Below are positions 13,784 through 25,049 of a stretch of 64,000 bases of DNA, in pieces. The position numbers were made by a program, and so were the translations under genes. The number at the start of each line of letters is the position of its first letter. Position 1 is the stretch's first letter. Below the pieces are notes generated by a model that did not search any database, had not been told where the DNA came from, and saw only the letters and a list, made by a program, of their open reading frames with translations. Origin of the DNA: Auanema rhodensis (taxonomy: Eukaryota; Nematoda; Chromadorea; Rhabditida; Rhabditidae); NCBI GenBank assembly GCA_964057225.1, contig OZ059899.1, positions 16,066,501 through 16,130,500 on the forward strand, in the 5' to 3' direction.

Positions 13784-13787
13784 TCAT

Positions 13788-14555
13788 AGTTAAAAGGTTT
13801 AGGTAAGCGTTAAACGTGAAGTTTAAAATTGGTTTGATTAAATCAAATTATTTTTTGTGTTCATGATGATGTTCACAATTTTTGTTTTTTTATGAACTAT
13901 ATATGACGCTCAATTGTCATCCAATTGATGGTAGGTGTCATTAATATAGTATACCGGAGGGTTCAACACGCGTAATAATGAACTTATGTTACATTTTTCT
14001 TAGATATGAACAATATTTCTAACACTTATAAGACAATCTTGTCAAATATTAATATTTACTTTTATTAATAAGTTCCATATCAGTCTAGATAAAACATTTT
14101 AGAAACTTCATATGCATTAAGGTTCTTTGATAATAGATTTTATTTCAGTTTACAAAAATTTTGAGATTAGGATGATTTAGATTTTGACTTTTCTTACTAT
14201 ATCTTTTTAAAACTTATACTTTTAAATTTAATCATCAATCATTTGAAAAAAAACTTACATTTTCACATCTTTATCATATTTGTTTGTTATACCTGAAAAC
14301 TTCTTCAAAATACTCAAAACTCCAAAATTCAAAATTTTGTTTAATTTGGTTTTTTTTTAAATTTTTTTTTTAAAAAAACAAAATTTTGTTTAATTTGGTA
14401 TACTTGGTAAACCTTGCGAAGTGTTCACAAATTAATATTGGGTATACTTTGGTAAACCTGGTAAACCTGGTATACCATATAACTATGGTAAACTTGTCTA
14501 TTTCTTGGTAAACCTAGTTTGGTAAACCTGAAGTTTGGTAAACTTGTCAGTTTAC
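13788..14555. other. 5' flank of MULE gene with short repeats
   Basis: No gene is visible. AT-rich sequence contains a 21-bp direct repeat at 14,330-14,350 and 14,379-14,399, separated by a poly-T/poly-A stretch. From 14,405 to 14,555 the motif GGTAAAC occurs at least seven times, often followed by CTGG. The repeats stop where the tRNA array resumes. They may be subterminal repeats of the element, or simply a local expansion. Confidence 0.5.
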
Positions 14556-17195
14556 CCACGCCTCCGAAGAGACTGGTGCCTTAAACCAGCGCCTTAGACC
14601 GCTCGGCCATCTCACCTTGATGTGACTATTTCTGTCGTATGTTATATTTGAATTCGATCATCGCAGTAGGGTGAAAACAATTTTAGCTACGTTGGAATAT
14701 CAAAAAATAATCTGATGAGAGTGGGATTCGAACCCACGCCTCCGAAGAGACTGGTGCCTAAAACCAGCGCCTTAGACCGCTCGGCCATCTCACCTTGACG
14801 TGACTATTTCAGTCGTATGTTATATTTGAATTTCATCATAGCAGTAGGGTAAAAACAAATTTAGCAACATTGGAATGTCAAAAAATATCTGATGAGAGTG
14901 GGATTCGAACCCACGCCTCCGAAGAGACTGGTGCCTAAAACCAGCGCCTTAGACCGCTCGGCCATCTCACCTTGATGTGACTATTTCTGTCGTATGTTAT
15001 ATTTGAATTCGATCATCGCAGTAGGGTGAAAACAATTTTAGCTACGTTGGAATATCAAAAAATAATCTGATGAGAGTGGGATTCGAACCCACGCCTCCGA
15101 AGAGACTGGTGCCTAAAACCAGCGCCTTAGACCGCTCGGCCATCTCACCATGATGTGACTACTTCTGTTGTATGCTATATTCGAATTTGATCATCGCAGT
15201 AGGGTAAAAACAATTTTAGCTAAGTTGGAATGCCAAAAAATATCTGATGAGAGTGGGATTCGAACCCACGCCTCCGAAGAGACTGGTGCCTTAAACCAGC
15301 GCCTTAGACCACTCGGCCATCTCACCATGATGTGACTACTTCTGTTGTATGCTATATTCGAATTTGATCATAGCAGTGGGGTAAAAACAATTTTAGCAAC
15401 GTTGGAATGTCAAAAAATATTTGATGAGAGTGGGATTCGAACCCAGGCCTCCGAAGAGACTGGTGCCTAAAACCAGCGCCTTAGACCGCTCGGCCATCTC
15501 ACCATGATGTGACTACTTCTGTTGTATGCTATATTCGAATTTGATCATAGCAGTAGGGTAAAAACAATTTTAGCAACGTTGGAATGTCAAAAAATATCTG
15601 ATGAGAGTGGGATTCGAACCCACGCCTCCGAAGAGACTGGTGCCTAAAACCAGCGCCTTAGACCGCTCGGCCATCTCACCTTGATGTGACTATTTCAGTC
15701 GTATGTTATATTTGAATTTCATCATCGCAGTAGGGTAAAAACAATTTTAGCAACGTTGGAATGTCAAAAAATGATCTGATGAGAGTGGGATTCGAACCCA
15801 CGCCTCCGAAGAGACTGGTGCCTTAAACCAGCGCCTTAGACCGCTCGGCCATCTCACCTTGATGTGACTATTTCAGTCGTATCTTATATTTGAATTTCAT
15901 CATAGCAGTAGGGTAAAAACAATTTTAGCAACGTTGGTATGTCAAAAAATGATCTGATGAGAGTGGGATTCGAACCCACGCCTCCGAAGAGACTGGTGCC
16001 TTAAACCAGCGCCTTAGACCGCTCGGCCATCTCACCATGATGTGACTACTTCTGTTGTATGCTATATTCGAATTTGATCATAGCAGTAGGGTAAAAACAA
16101 TTTTAGCAACGTTGGAATGTCAAAAAATATCTGATGAGAGTGGGATTCGAACCCACGCCTCCGAAGAGACTGGTGCCTAAAACCAGCGCCTTAGACCGCT
16201 CGGCCATCTCACCTTGATGTGACTATTTCAGTCGTATGTTATATTTGAATTTGATCATCGCAGTGGGGTAAAAACAATTTTAGCTAAGTTGGAATGTCAA
16301 AAAATATCTGATGAGAGTGGGATTCGAACCCACGCCTCCGAAGAGACTGGTGCCTAAAACCAGCGCCTTAGACCACTCGGCCATCTCACCATGTTGTGAC
16401 TATTTCTGTCGTATGTTATATTCGAATTTGATCATCGCAGTAGGGTAAAAACAATTTTAGCTAAGTTGGAATGCCAAAAAATATCTGATGAGAGTGGGAT
16501 TCGAACCCACGCCTCCGAAGAGACTGGTGCCTTAAACCAGCGCCTTAGACCACTCGGCCATCTCACCATGTTGTGACTATTTCTGTCGTATGTTATATTT
16601 GAATTTCATCATAGCAGTAGGGTAAAAACAATTTTAGCTAAGTCGGAATGTCAAAAAATATCTCATGAGAGTGGGATTCGAACCCACGCCTCCGAAGAGA
16701 CTGGTGCCTAAAACCAGCGCCTTAGACCGCTCGGCCATCTCACCATGATGTGACTACTTCTGTTGTATGCTATATTCGAATTTGATCATCGCAGTAGGGT
16801 AAAAACAATTTTAGCTACGTTGGAATATCAAAAAATAATCTGATGAGAGTGGGATTCGAACCCACGCCTCCGAAGAGACTGGTGCCTAAAACCTGCGCCT
16901 TAGACCGCTCGGCCATCTCACCTTGACGTGACTATTTCAGTCGTATGTTATATTTGAATTTGATCATCGCAGTGGGGTAAAAACAATTTTAGCTAAGTTG
17001 GAATGTCAAAAAATATCTGATGAGAGTGGGATTCGAACCCACGCCTCCGAAGAGACTGGTGCCTAAAACCAGCGCCTTAGACCACTCGGCCATCTCACCA
17101 TGTTGTGACTATTTCTGTCGTATGTTATATTTGAATTTCATCATAGCAGTAGGGTAAAAACAATTTTAGCTACGTTGGAATATCAAAAAATAATC

Positions 17196-17277
17196 TGATG
17201 AGAGTGGGATTCGAACCCACGCCTCCGAAGAGACTGGTGCTTAAAACCAGCGCCTTAGACCGCTCGGCCATCTCACC
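17196..17277 (-). tRNA. tRNA-Leu with anticodon UAA (single unit)
   Basis: The anticodon loop on the minus strand reads TTTAAGC, so the anticodon is TAA, which reads leucine codon TTA. It differs from neighbouring TAG units by one base (G36 to A). All other stems match the standard unit. It is the only one I found; its near-duplicate neighbour at 18,083 is TAG. Functional charging would still be leucine. Confidence 0.75.
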
Positions 17278-18436
17278 ATGATTTGACTACTTCTGTTGTA
17301 TGCTATATTCGAATTTGATCATCGCAGTAGGGTAAAAACAATTTTAGCTAAGTTGGAATGCCAAAAAATATCTGATGAGAGTGGGATTCGAACCCACGCC
17401 TCCGAAGAGACTGGTGCCTAAAACCAGCGCCTTAGACCGCTCGGCCATCTCACCATGATGTGACTACTTCTGTTGTATGCTATATTCAAATTTGATCATC
17501 GCAGTAGGGTAAAAACAATTTTAGCTAAGTTGGAATGCCAAAAAATATCTGATGAGAGTGGAATTCGAACCCACGCCTCCGAAGAGACTGGTGCCTTAAA
17601 CCAGCGCCTTAGACCACTCGGCCATCTCACCATGTTGTGACTATTTCTGTCGTATGTTATAATTGAATTTCATCATAGCAGTAGGGTAAAAACAATTTTA
17701 GCTACGTTGGAATATCAAAAAATAATCTGATGAGAGTGGGATTCGAACCCACGCCTCCGAAGAGACTGGTGCCTAAAACCTGCGCCTTAGACCGCTCGGC
17801 CATCTCACCTTGACGTGACTATTTCAGTCGTATGTTATATTTGAATTCGATCATCGCAGTGGGGTAAAAACAATTTTAGCTAAGTTGGAATGTCAAAAAA
17901 TATCTGATGAGAGTGGGATTCGAACCCACGCCTCCGAAGAGACTGGTGCCTAAAACCAGCGCCTTAGACCACTCGGCCATCTCACCATGTTGTGACTATT
18001 TCTGTCGTATGTTATATTTGAATTTCATCATAGCAGTAGGGTAAAAACAATTTTAGCTACGTTGGAATATCAAAAAATAATCTGATGAGAGTGGGATTCG
18101 AACCCACGCCTCCGAAGAGACTGGTGCCTAAAACCAGCGCCTTAGACCGCTCGGCCATCTCACCATGATTTGACTACTTCTGTTGTATGCTATATTCGAA
18201 TTTGATCATCGCAGTAGGGTAAAAACAATTTTAGCTAAGTTGGAATGCCAAAAAATATCTGATGAGAGTGGGATTCGAACCCACGCCTCCGAAGAGACTG
18301 GTGCCTAAAACCAGCGCCTTAGACCGCTCGGCCATCTCACCATGATGTGACTACTTCTGTTGTATGCTATATTCGAATTTGATCATCGCAGTAGGGTAAA
18401 AACAATTTTAGCTAAGTTGGAATGCCAAAAAATATC

Positions 18437-18510
18437 TGATGAGAGTGGGATTCGAACCCACGCCTCCGAAGAGACTGGTGCCTAAAACCAGCGCCTTAGA
18501 CCGCTCGGCC
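18437..18510 (-). pseudogene. tRNA-Leu fused to S module, acceptor lost
   Basis: T arm, variable arm, anticodon (TAG) and D arm are intact, but the acceptor 5' strand GGTGAGATG is replaced by CCATAGTG from the S module. The acceptor stem cannot form. Confidence 0.8.
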
Positions 18511-19149
18511 ACTATGGAGCTCATTTTAGTGCAAAAAATTATATCTATCGTCGTATAGGATTACGGTAGCCTTCTATTTCTATTTTATTTCTACTTATTC
18601 CTTGTTTTTTGTTGTTTATTCACCTAATTTCTCTGTTTGTCATGAATATTTTTCTAATTCATCGTTACTTTTATCTTACAATGTGGAAAAAATAATTATA
18701 TTTGAAGTTATTTCTGTCGTCGGCTATGATAAAGTCCGAATCTTTGTCAGTGTTGTCAAAAACTGAATATATGTTTTCTCGAGGAGTATAGAACTTGCCG
18801 ACTTCCAGCTTCGGCTTCATGTCTGTTTTCTGCAGTTCTCCTCTTTGAACACTGAGAAGACTTGTACGGCTTCTTGTGCGGCTGCCGACACAAGCGTCAC
18901 TGCTGGTATCGGACGGGTAAAAATCTGGGCAAGCCAATGAGAATTTTTTGGCCACCTTTGTAGGACTCTTGGTTTCGAAAAACCGAGAGTGGTGAACTAC
19001 GTGTGGCATGTTGACGTAAGGTGCGTAAGATTGTTTAAGATGTGTGTTAGGGAGAGAGAGAGTTTCAAGAGCAAAAGGACAGGCGTGCTTCGCTGGGCGA
19101 TGCGGAGGGTATATGAGAAGGATTTTTTTCCAACAGTCTCTTCGGAGCA
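18511..19149 (-). repeat. S module, copy 1 (639 bp)
   Basis: First of 11 near-identical 639-bp inserts. On the plus strand each is entered from a tRNA-Leu gene cut after ggcc and left through a 5' tRNA-Leu half (gcctcagaccgctcgg...). Just inside the right end is a 14-bp piece of the tRNA variable arm in inverted orientation (cagtctcttcggag), which mirrors ctccgaagagactg in the left tRNA fragment, so the module is bracketed by a tRNA-derived inverted repeat. The interior does not resemble a tRNA. It is not a recognised SINE or transposon family. Other copies: 21208-21846, 23374-24012, 24385-25021, 26018-26656, 28538-29176, 31058-31696, 33755-34393, 42483-43121, 50857-51495, 52669-53307. Confidence 0.85.
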
Positions 19150-19174
19150 GCCTCAGATCGCTCGGCCATCTCAC
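18671..19174 (-). CDS. S-module ORF, copy 1 (hypothetical, 167 codons)
   Basis: I do not recognise the product. The frame opens inside the 5' tRNA-Leu half and continues through the S interior to a TAA. The predicted protein is rich in Ser, Arg and Lys, with a central Ser/Asp/Cys segment and an acidic stretch (DNTDKDSDF) before a hydrophobic C-terminus. Copies differ by amino-acid-changing substitutions (Q/R, V/M, D/G, H/R), with no clear sign of purifying selection. Copy 1 is the most diverged: its ATG is 3 nt later than in most copies. It could be a captured exon or a chance open frame. Confidence 0.3.
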   Translation of the reverse strand: MRWPSDLRLLRRDCWKKILLIYPPHRPAKHACPFALETLSLPNTHLKQSYAPYVNMPHVVHHSRFFETKSPTKVAKKFSLACPDFYPSDTSSDACVGSRTRSRTSLLSVQRGELQKTDMKPKLEVGKFYTPRENIYSVFDNTDKDSDFIIADDRNNFKYNYFFHIVR

Positions 19175-21207
19175 TATGATGTGACTATTTCTGTCGTATG
19201 TTATATTTGAATTTGATCATCGCAGTAGGGTAAAAACAATGTTAGCAACGTTGGAATGCCAAAAAATATCTGATGAGAGTGGGATTCGAACCCACGCCTC
19301 CGAAGAGACTGGTGCCTTAAACCAGCGCCTTAGACCGCTCGGCCGTGTCACCATGATGTGACTATTTCTGTCGTATGTTATATTTGAATTTGATCATCGC
19401 AGTAGGGTAAAAACAATTCTAGCTACGTTGGAATGTCAAAAAATATCTGATGAGAGTGGGATTCGAACCCACGCCTCCGAAGAGACTGGTGCCTTAAACC
19501 AGCGCCTTAGACCGCTCGGCCATCTCACCATGATGTGACTATTTCTGTCGTATGTTATATTTGAATTTGATCATCGCAGTAGGGTAAAAACAATTTTAGC
19601 TAAGTTGGAATGCCAAAAAATATCTGATGAGAGTGGGATTCGAACCCACGCCTCCGAAGAGACTGGTGCCTTAAACCAGCGCCTTAGACCGCTCGGTCAT
19701 CTCACCATGATGTGACTATTTCTGTCGTATGTTATATTTAAATTTGATCATAGTAGTAGGGTAAAAACAATTTTAGCTAAGTTGGAATGCCAAAAAATAT
19801 CTGATGAGAGTGGGATTTTAACCCACGCCTCCGAAGAGACTGGTGCCTTAAACCAGCGCCTTAGACCGCTCGGCCGTGTCACCATGATGTGACTATTTCT
19901 GTCGTATGTTATATTTGAATTTGATCATCGCAGTAGGGTAAAAACAATTCTAGCTACGTTGGAATGTCAAAAAATATCTGATGAGAGTGGGATTCGAACC
20001 CACGCCTCCGAAGAGACTGGTGCCTAAAACCAGCGCCTTAGACCGCCCGGCCATCTCACCATGATGTGACTATTTCTGTCGTATGTTATATTTGAATTTG
20101 ATCATCGCAGTAGGGTAAAAACAATGTTAGCAACGTTGGAATGCCAAAAAATATCTGATGAGAGTGGGATTCGAACCCACGCCTCCGAAGAGACTGGTGC
20201 CTTAAACCAGCGCCTTAGACCGCTCGGCCGTGTCACCATGATGTGACTATTTCTGTCGTATGTTATATTTGAATTTGATCATCGCAGTAGGGTAAAAACA
20301 ATTCTAGCTACGTTGGAATGTCAAAAAATATCTGATGAGAGTGGGATTCGAACCCACGCCTCCGAAGAGACTGGTGCCTTAAACCAGCGCCTTAGACCGC
20401 TCGGCCGTGTCACCATGATGTGACTATTTCTGTCGTATGTTATATTTGAATTTGATCATCGCAGTAGGGTAAAAACAATGTTAGCAACGTTGGAATGCCA
20501 AAAAATATCTGATGAGAGTGGGATTCGAACCCACGCCTCCGAAGAGACTGGTGCCTTAAACCAGCGCCTTAGACCGCTCGGCCGTGTCACCATGATGTGA
20601 CTATTTCTGTCGTATGTTATATTTGAATTTGATCATCGCAGTAGGGTAAAAACAATTCTAGCTACGTTGGAATGTCAAAAAATATCTGATGAGAGTGGGA
20701 TTCGAACCCACGCCTCCGAAGAGACTGGTGCCTTAAACCAGCGCCTTAGACCGCTCGGCCATCTCACCATGATGTGACTACTTCTGTTGTATGCTATATT
20801 CGAATTTGATCATCGCAGTAGGGTAAAAACAATTTTAGCTAAGTTGGAATGCCAAAAAATATCTGATGAGAGTGGGATTCGAACCCACGCCTCCGAAGAG
20901 ACTGGTGCCTAAAACCAGCGCCTTAGACCGCTCGGCCATCTCACCATGATGTGACTACTTCTGTTGTATGCTATATTCGAATTTCATCATCGCAGTAGGG
21001 TAAAAACAATTTTAGCTAAGTTGGAATGCCAAAAAATATCTGATGAGAGTGGGATTCGAACCCACGCCTCCGAAGAGACTGGTGCCTAAAACCAGCGCCT
21101 TAGACCGCTCGGCCATCTCACCATGATGTGACTACTTCTGTTTTATGTTCCAACCCACGCCTCCGAAGAGACTGGTGCTTTTAACCAGCGCCTTAGACCG
21201 CTCGGCC
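19150..21207 (-). tRNA. tRNA-Leu array, block C (11 full genes)
   Basis: Full genes start at 19271 and every 177 bp to 21041. AAG: 19271, 19448, 19625, 19802, 20156, 20333, 20510 and 20687. TAG: 19979, 20864 and 21041. The unit at 19802 has T loop TTAAAAT instead of TTCGAAT, which destroys the B box. Several units have the gccgtgtcacc 5' end. A chimeric fragment at 21,152-21,207 closes the block. Confidence 0.93.
21152..21207 (-). pseudogene. Chimeric tRNA-Leu fragment at S junction
   Basis: The fragment lacks the acceptor and the 3' half of the T arm, and its anticodon loop reads TAAAAGC. Base 33 is A, not the near-universal U, and the triplet would be AAA. The same fragment precedes most later S modules (for example 23,319-23,373, 25,962-26,017, 28,482-28,537, 31,002-31,057, 33,699-33,754, 42,427-42,482, 50,801-50,856 and 52,613-52,668), so it moves with the S module as one block. 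Confidence 0.8.
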
Positions 21208-21367
21208 ACTATGGAGCTCATTTTAGTGCAAAAAATTATCTCTATCGTCGTATAGGATTACGGTAGCCTTCTATTTCTATTATATTTCTACTTATTCCTT
21301 GTTTTTTGTTGTTTATTCACCTAATTTCTCTGTTTCTCATGAATATTTTTCTAATTCATCGTTACTT

Positions 21368-21874
21368 TTATCTTACAATATGGAAAAAATAATTATATTT
21401 GAAGTTATTTCTGTCGTCGGCTATGATAAAGTCCGAATCTTTATCAGTGTTGTCAAAAACTGAATATATGTTTTCTCGAGGAGTATAGAACTTGCCGACT
21501 TCCAGCTTCGGCTTCATGTCTGTTTTCTGCAGTTCTCCTCTTTGAACACTGAGAAGACTTGTACGGCTTCTTGTGCGGCTGCCGACACAAGCGTCACTGC
21601 TGGTATCGGACGGGTAAAAATCTGGGCAAGCCAATGAGAATTTTTTGGCCACCTTTGTAGGACTCTTGGTTTCGAAAAACCGAGAGTGGTGAACTACGTG
21701 TGGCCCGTTGACGTAAGGTGCGTAAGATTGTTTTAGATGTGTGTTAGGAAGAGAGAGAGTTTCAAGAGCAAAAGGACAGGCGTGCTTCGCTGGGCGATGC
21801 GGAGGGTATATGAAAGGGATTTTTTTCCAACAGTCTCTTCGGAGCAGCCTCAGACCGCTCGGCCATCTCACCAT
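21368..21874 (-). CDS. S-module ORF, copy 2 (hypothetical, 168 codons)
   Basis: Start codon ATG overlaps the first bases of the tRNA-Leu 5' half (ATGGTGAGATGG), so the first ~10 codons are tRNA sequence in protein frame. Full length; taken as the reference form for the later copies. Confidence 0.3.
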   Translation of the reverse strand: MVRWPSGLRLLRRDCWKKIPFIYPPHRPAKHACPFALETLSLPNTHLKQSYAPYVNGPHVVHHSRFFETKSPTKVAKKFSLACPDFYPSDTSSDACVGSRTRSRTSLLSVQRGELQKTDMKPKLEVGKFYTPRENIYSVFDNTDKDSDFIIADDRNNFKYNYFFHIVR

Positions 21875-23373
21875 GATGTGACTATTTCTGTCGTATGTTA
21901 TATTTAAATTTGATCATAGTAGTAGGGTAAAAACAATGTTAGCAACGTTGGAATGCCAAAAAATATCTGATGAGAGTGGGATTCGAACCCACGCCTCCGA
22001 AGAGACTGGTGCCTTAAACCAGCGCCTTAGACCGCTCGGCCATCTCACCATGATGTGACTATTTCTGTCGTATGTTATATTTGAATTTGATCATCGCAGT
22101 AGTGTAAAAACAATTCTAGCTACGTTGGAATATCAAAAATAATCTGATGAGAGTGGGATTCCAACCCACGCCTACGAAGAGACTGGTGCCTAAAACCAGC
22201 GCCTTAGACCGCCCGGCCATCTCACCATGATGTGACTATTTCTGTCGTATGTTATATTTGAATTTGATCATCGCAGTAGGGTAAAAACAATGTTAGCAAC
22301 GTTGGAATGCCAAAAAATATCTGATGAGAGTGGGATTCGAACCCACGCCTCCGAAGAGACTGGTGCCTTAAACCAGCGCCTTAGACCGCTCGGCCGTGTC
22401 ACCATGATGTGACTATTTCTGTCGTATGTTATATTTGAATTTGATCATCGCAGTAGGGTAAAAACAATGTTAGCAACGTTGGAATGCCAAAAAATATCTG
22501 ATGAGAGTGGGATTCGAACCCACGCCTCCGAAGAGACTGGTGCCTTAAACCAGCGCCTTAGACCGCTCGGCCGTGTCACCATGATGTGACTATTTCTGTC
22601 GTATGTTATATTTGAATTTGATCATCGCAGTAGGGTAAAAACAATGTTAGCAACGTTGGAATGCCAAAAAATATCTGATGAGAGTGGGATTCGAACCCAC
22701 GCCTCCGAAGAGACTGGTGCCTTAAACCAGCGCCTTAGACCGCTCGGCCGTGTCACCATGATGTGACTATTTCTGTCGTATGTTATATTTGAATTTGATC
22801 ATCGCAGTAGGGTAAAAACAATTCTAGCTACGTTGGAATGTCAAAAAATATCTGATGAGAGTGGGATTCGAACCCACGCCTCCGAAGAGACTGGTGCCTT
22901 AAACCAGCGCCTTAGACCGCTCGGCCATCTCACCATGATGTGACTACTTCTGTTGTATGCTATATTCGAATTTGATCATCGCAGTAGGGTAAAAACAATT
23001 TTAGCTAAGTTGGAATGCCAAAAAATATCTGATGAGAGTGGGATTCGAACCCACGCCTCCGAAGAGACTGGTGCCTAAAACCAGCGCCTTAGACCGCTCG
23101 GCCATCTCACCATGATGTGACTACTTCTGTTGTATGCTATATTCGAATTTCATCATCGCAGTAGGGTAAAAACAATTTTAGCTAAGTTGGAATGCCAAAA
23201 AATATCTGATGAGAGTGGGATTCGAACCCACGCCTCCGAAGAGACTGGTGCCTAAAACCAGCGCCTTAGACCGCTCGGCCATCTCACCATGATGTGACTA
23301 CTTCTGTTTTATGTTCCAACCCACGCCTCCGAAGAGACTGGTGCTTTTAACCAGCGCCTTAGACCGCTCGGCC
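21847..23373 (-). tRNA. tRNA-Leu array, block D (8 full genes)
   Basis: Genes start at 21968, 22145, 22322, 22499, 22676, 22853, 23030 and 23207. TAG: 22145, 23030 and 23207; the rest are AAG. Unit 22145 has changes in the T arm (gattccaaccc) and variable arm (gcctacg) and is probably non-functional. Confidence 0.93.
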
Positions 23374-23533
23374 ACTATGGAGCTCATTTTAGTGCAAAAA
23401 ATTATCTCTATCGTCGTATAGGATTACGGTAGCCTTCTATTTCTATTATATTTCTACTTATTCCTTGTTTTTTGTTGTTTATTCACCTAATTTCTCTGTT
23501 TCTCATGAATATTTTTCTAATTCATCGTTACTT

Positions 23534-24040
23534 TTATCTTACAATATGGAAAAAATAATTATATTTGAAGTTATTTCTGTCGTCGGCTATGATAAAGTCC
23601 GAATCTTTATCAGTGTTGTCAAAAACTGAATATATGTTTTCTCGAGGAGTATAGAACTTGCCGACTTCCAGCTTCGGCTTCATGTCTGTTTTCTGCAGTT
23701 CTCCTCTTTGAACACTGAGAAGACTTGTACGGCTTCTTGTGCGGCTGCCGACACAAGCGTCACTGCTGGTATCGGACGGGTAAAAATCTGGGCAAGCCAA
23801 TGAGAATTTTTTGGCCACCTTTGTAGGACTCTTGGTTTCGAAAAACCGAGAGTGGTGAACTACGTGTGGCCCGTTGACGTAAGGTGCGTAAGATTGTTTT
23901 AGATGTGTGTTAGGAAGAGAGAGAGTTTCAAGAGCAAAAGGACAGGCGTGCTTCGCTGGGCGATGCGGAGCGTATATGAAAGGGATTTTTTTCCAACAGT
24001 CTCTTCGGAGCAGCCTCAGACCGCTCGGCCATCTCACCAT
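23534..24040 (-). CDS. S-module ORF, copy 3 (hypothetical)
   Basis: Same 168-codon frame as copy 2, with one residue change (P to A in the FIYPPHRP segment). Confidence 0.3.
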   Translation of the reverse strand: MVRWPSGLRLLRRDCWKKIPFIYAPHRPAKHACPFALETLSLPNTHLKQSYAPYVNGPHVVHHSRFFETKSPTKVAKKFSLACPDFYPSDTSSDACVGSRTRSRTSLLSVQRGELQKTDMKPKLEVGKFYTPRENIYSVFDNTDKDSDFIIADDRNNFKYNYFFHIVR

Positions 24041-24384
24041 GATGTGACTATTTCTGTCGTATGTTATATTTGAATTTGATCATCGCAGTAGTGTAAAAAC
24101 AATTCTAGCTACGTTGGAATATCAAAAATAATCTGATGAGAGTGGGATTCGAACCCACGCCTCCGAAGAGACTGGTGCCTTAAACCAGCGCCTTAGACCG
24201 CTCGGCCGTGTCACCATGATGTGACTATTTCTGTCGTATCTTATATTTGAATTTGATCATCGCAGTAGGGTAAAAACAATTCTAGCTACGTTGGAATGTC
24301 AAAAAATATCTGATGAGAGTGGGATTCGAACCCACGCCTCCGAAGAGACTGGTGCTTTTAACCAGCGCCTTAGACCGCTCGGCC
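24013..24384 (-). tRNA. tRNA-Leu array, block E (1 full + 1 truncated)
   Basis: One complete gene (24,134-24,215, AAG), then a unit starting at 24,311 with an intact T arm but loop TAAAAGC and a lost acceptor 5' strand. Here the chimeric anticodon loop occurs with a full T arm, so the loop change came before or apart from the T-arm truncation seen at the other S junctions. Confidence 0.88.
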
Positions 24385-24629
24385 ACTATGGAGCTTATTT
24401 TAGTGCAAAAAATTATCTCTATCGTCGTATAGGATTACGGTAGCCTTCTATTTCTATTATATTTCTACTTATTCCTTGTTTTTCGTTGTTTATTCACCTA
24501 ATTTCTCTGTTTCTCATGAATATTTTTCTAATTCATCGTTACTTTTATCTTACAATATGGAAAAAATAATTATATTTGAAGTTATTTCTGTCGTCGGCTA
24601 TGATAAAGTCCGAATCTTTATCAGTGTTG

Positions 24630-25049
24630 TCAAAAACTGAATATGTTTTCTCGAGGAGTATAGAACTTGCCGACTTCCAGCTTCGGCTTCATGTCTGTTT
24701 TCTGCAGTTCTCCTCTTTGAACACTGAGAAGACTTGTACGGCTTCTTGTGCGGCTGCCGACACAAGCGTCACTGCTGGTATCGGACGGGTAAAAATCTGG
24801 GCAAGCCAATGAGAATTTTTTGGCCATCTTTGTAGGACTCTTGGTTTCGAAAAACCGAGAGTGGTGAACTACGTGTGGCCCGTTGACGTAAGGTGCGTAA
24901 GATTGTTTTAGATGTGTGTTAGGAAGAGAGAGAGTTTCAAGAGCAAAAGGACAGGCGTGCTTCGCTGGGCGATGCGGAGGGTATATGAAAGGGATTTTTT
25001 TCCAACAGTCTCTTCGGAGCAGCCTCAGACCGCTCGGCCATCTCACCAT
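24630..25049 (-). pseudogene. S-module ORF, copy 4 (frameshifted)
   Basis: A 2-bp deletion at about 24,643 (gaatatg instead of gaatatatg) shifts the frame after residue ~136 and ends it early. The other ten copies lack this deletion. Confidence 0.6.

Larger units (their letters stand above)
14556..18510 (-). tRNA. tRNA-Leu array, block B (21 full genes)
   Basis: The block starts with a 3'-truncated gene (to 14,616). Full genes start at 14713, 14890, 15068, 15245, 15422, 15599, 15777, 15955, 16132, 16309, 16486, 16663, 16841, 17018, 17196, 17373, 17550, 17728, 17905, 18083 and 18260. Anticodons are AAG at 15245, 15777, 15955, 16486 and 17550; TAA at 17196; TAG in the other 15. This reverses the AAG majority of block A. 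Units 16841 and 17728 share an A-A mismatch in the anticodon stem; 15422 has a T-stem change. Some spacers are 178 bp because of an extra A before the terminator. The last unit (18,437) has lost its acceptor 5' strand at the junction with the first S module. Confidence 0.94.

Noticed and set aside
14405-14555. GGTAAAC cluster as a MULE terminal inverted repeat
   Set aside because: No matching inverted cluster at the left edge near 10,697, so it cannot be called a TIR.
24576-24812. Plus-strand 78-codon frame in S copy 4 (and 18,989-19,210 in copy 1)
   Set aside because: Present as long frames only in single copies because of private mutations; not conserved across S modules.
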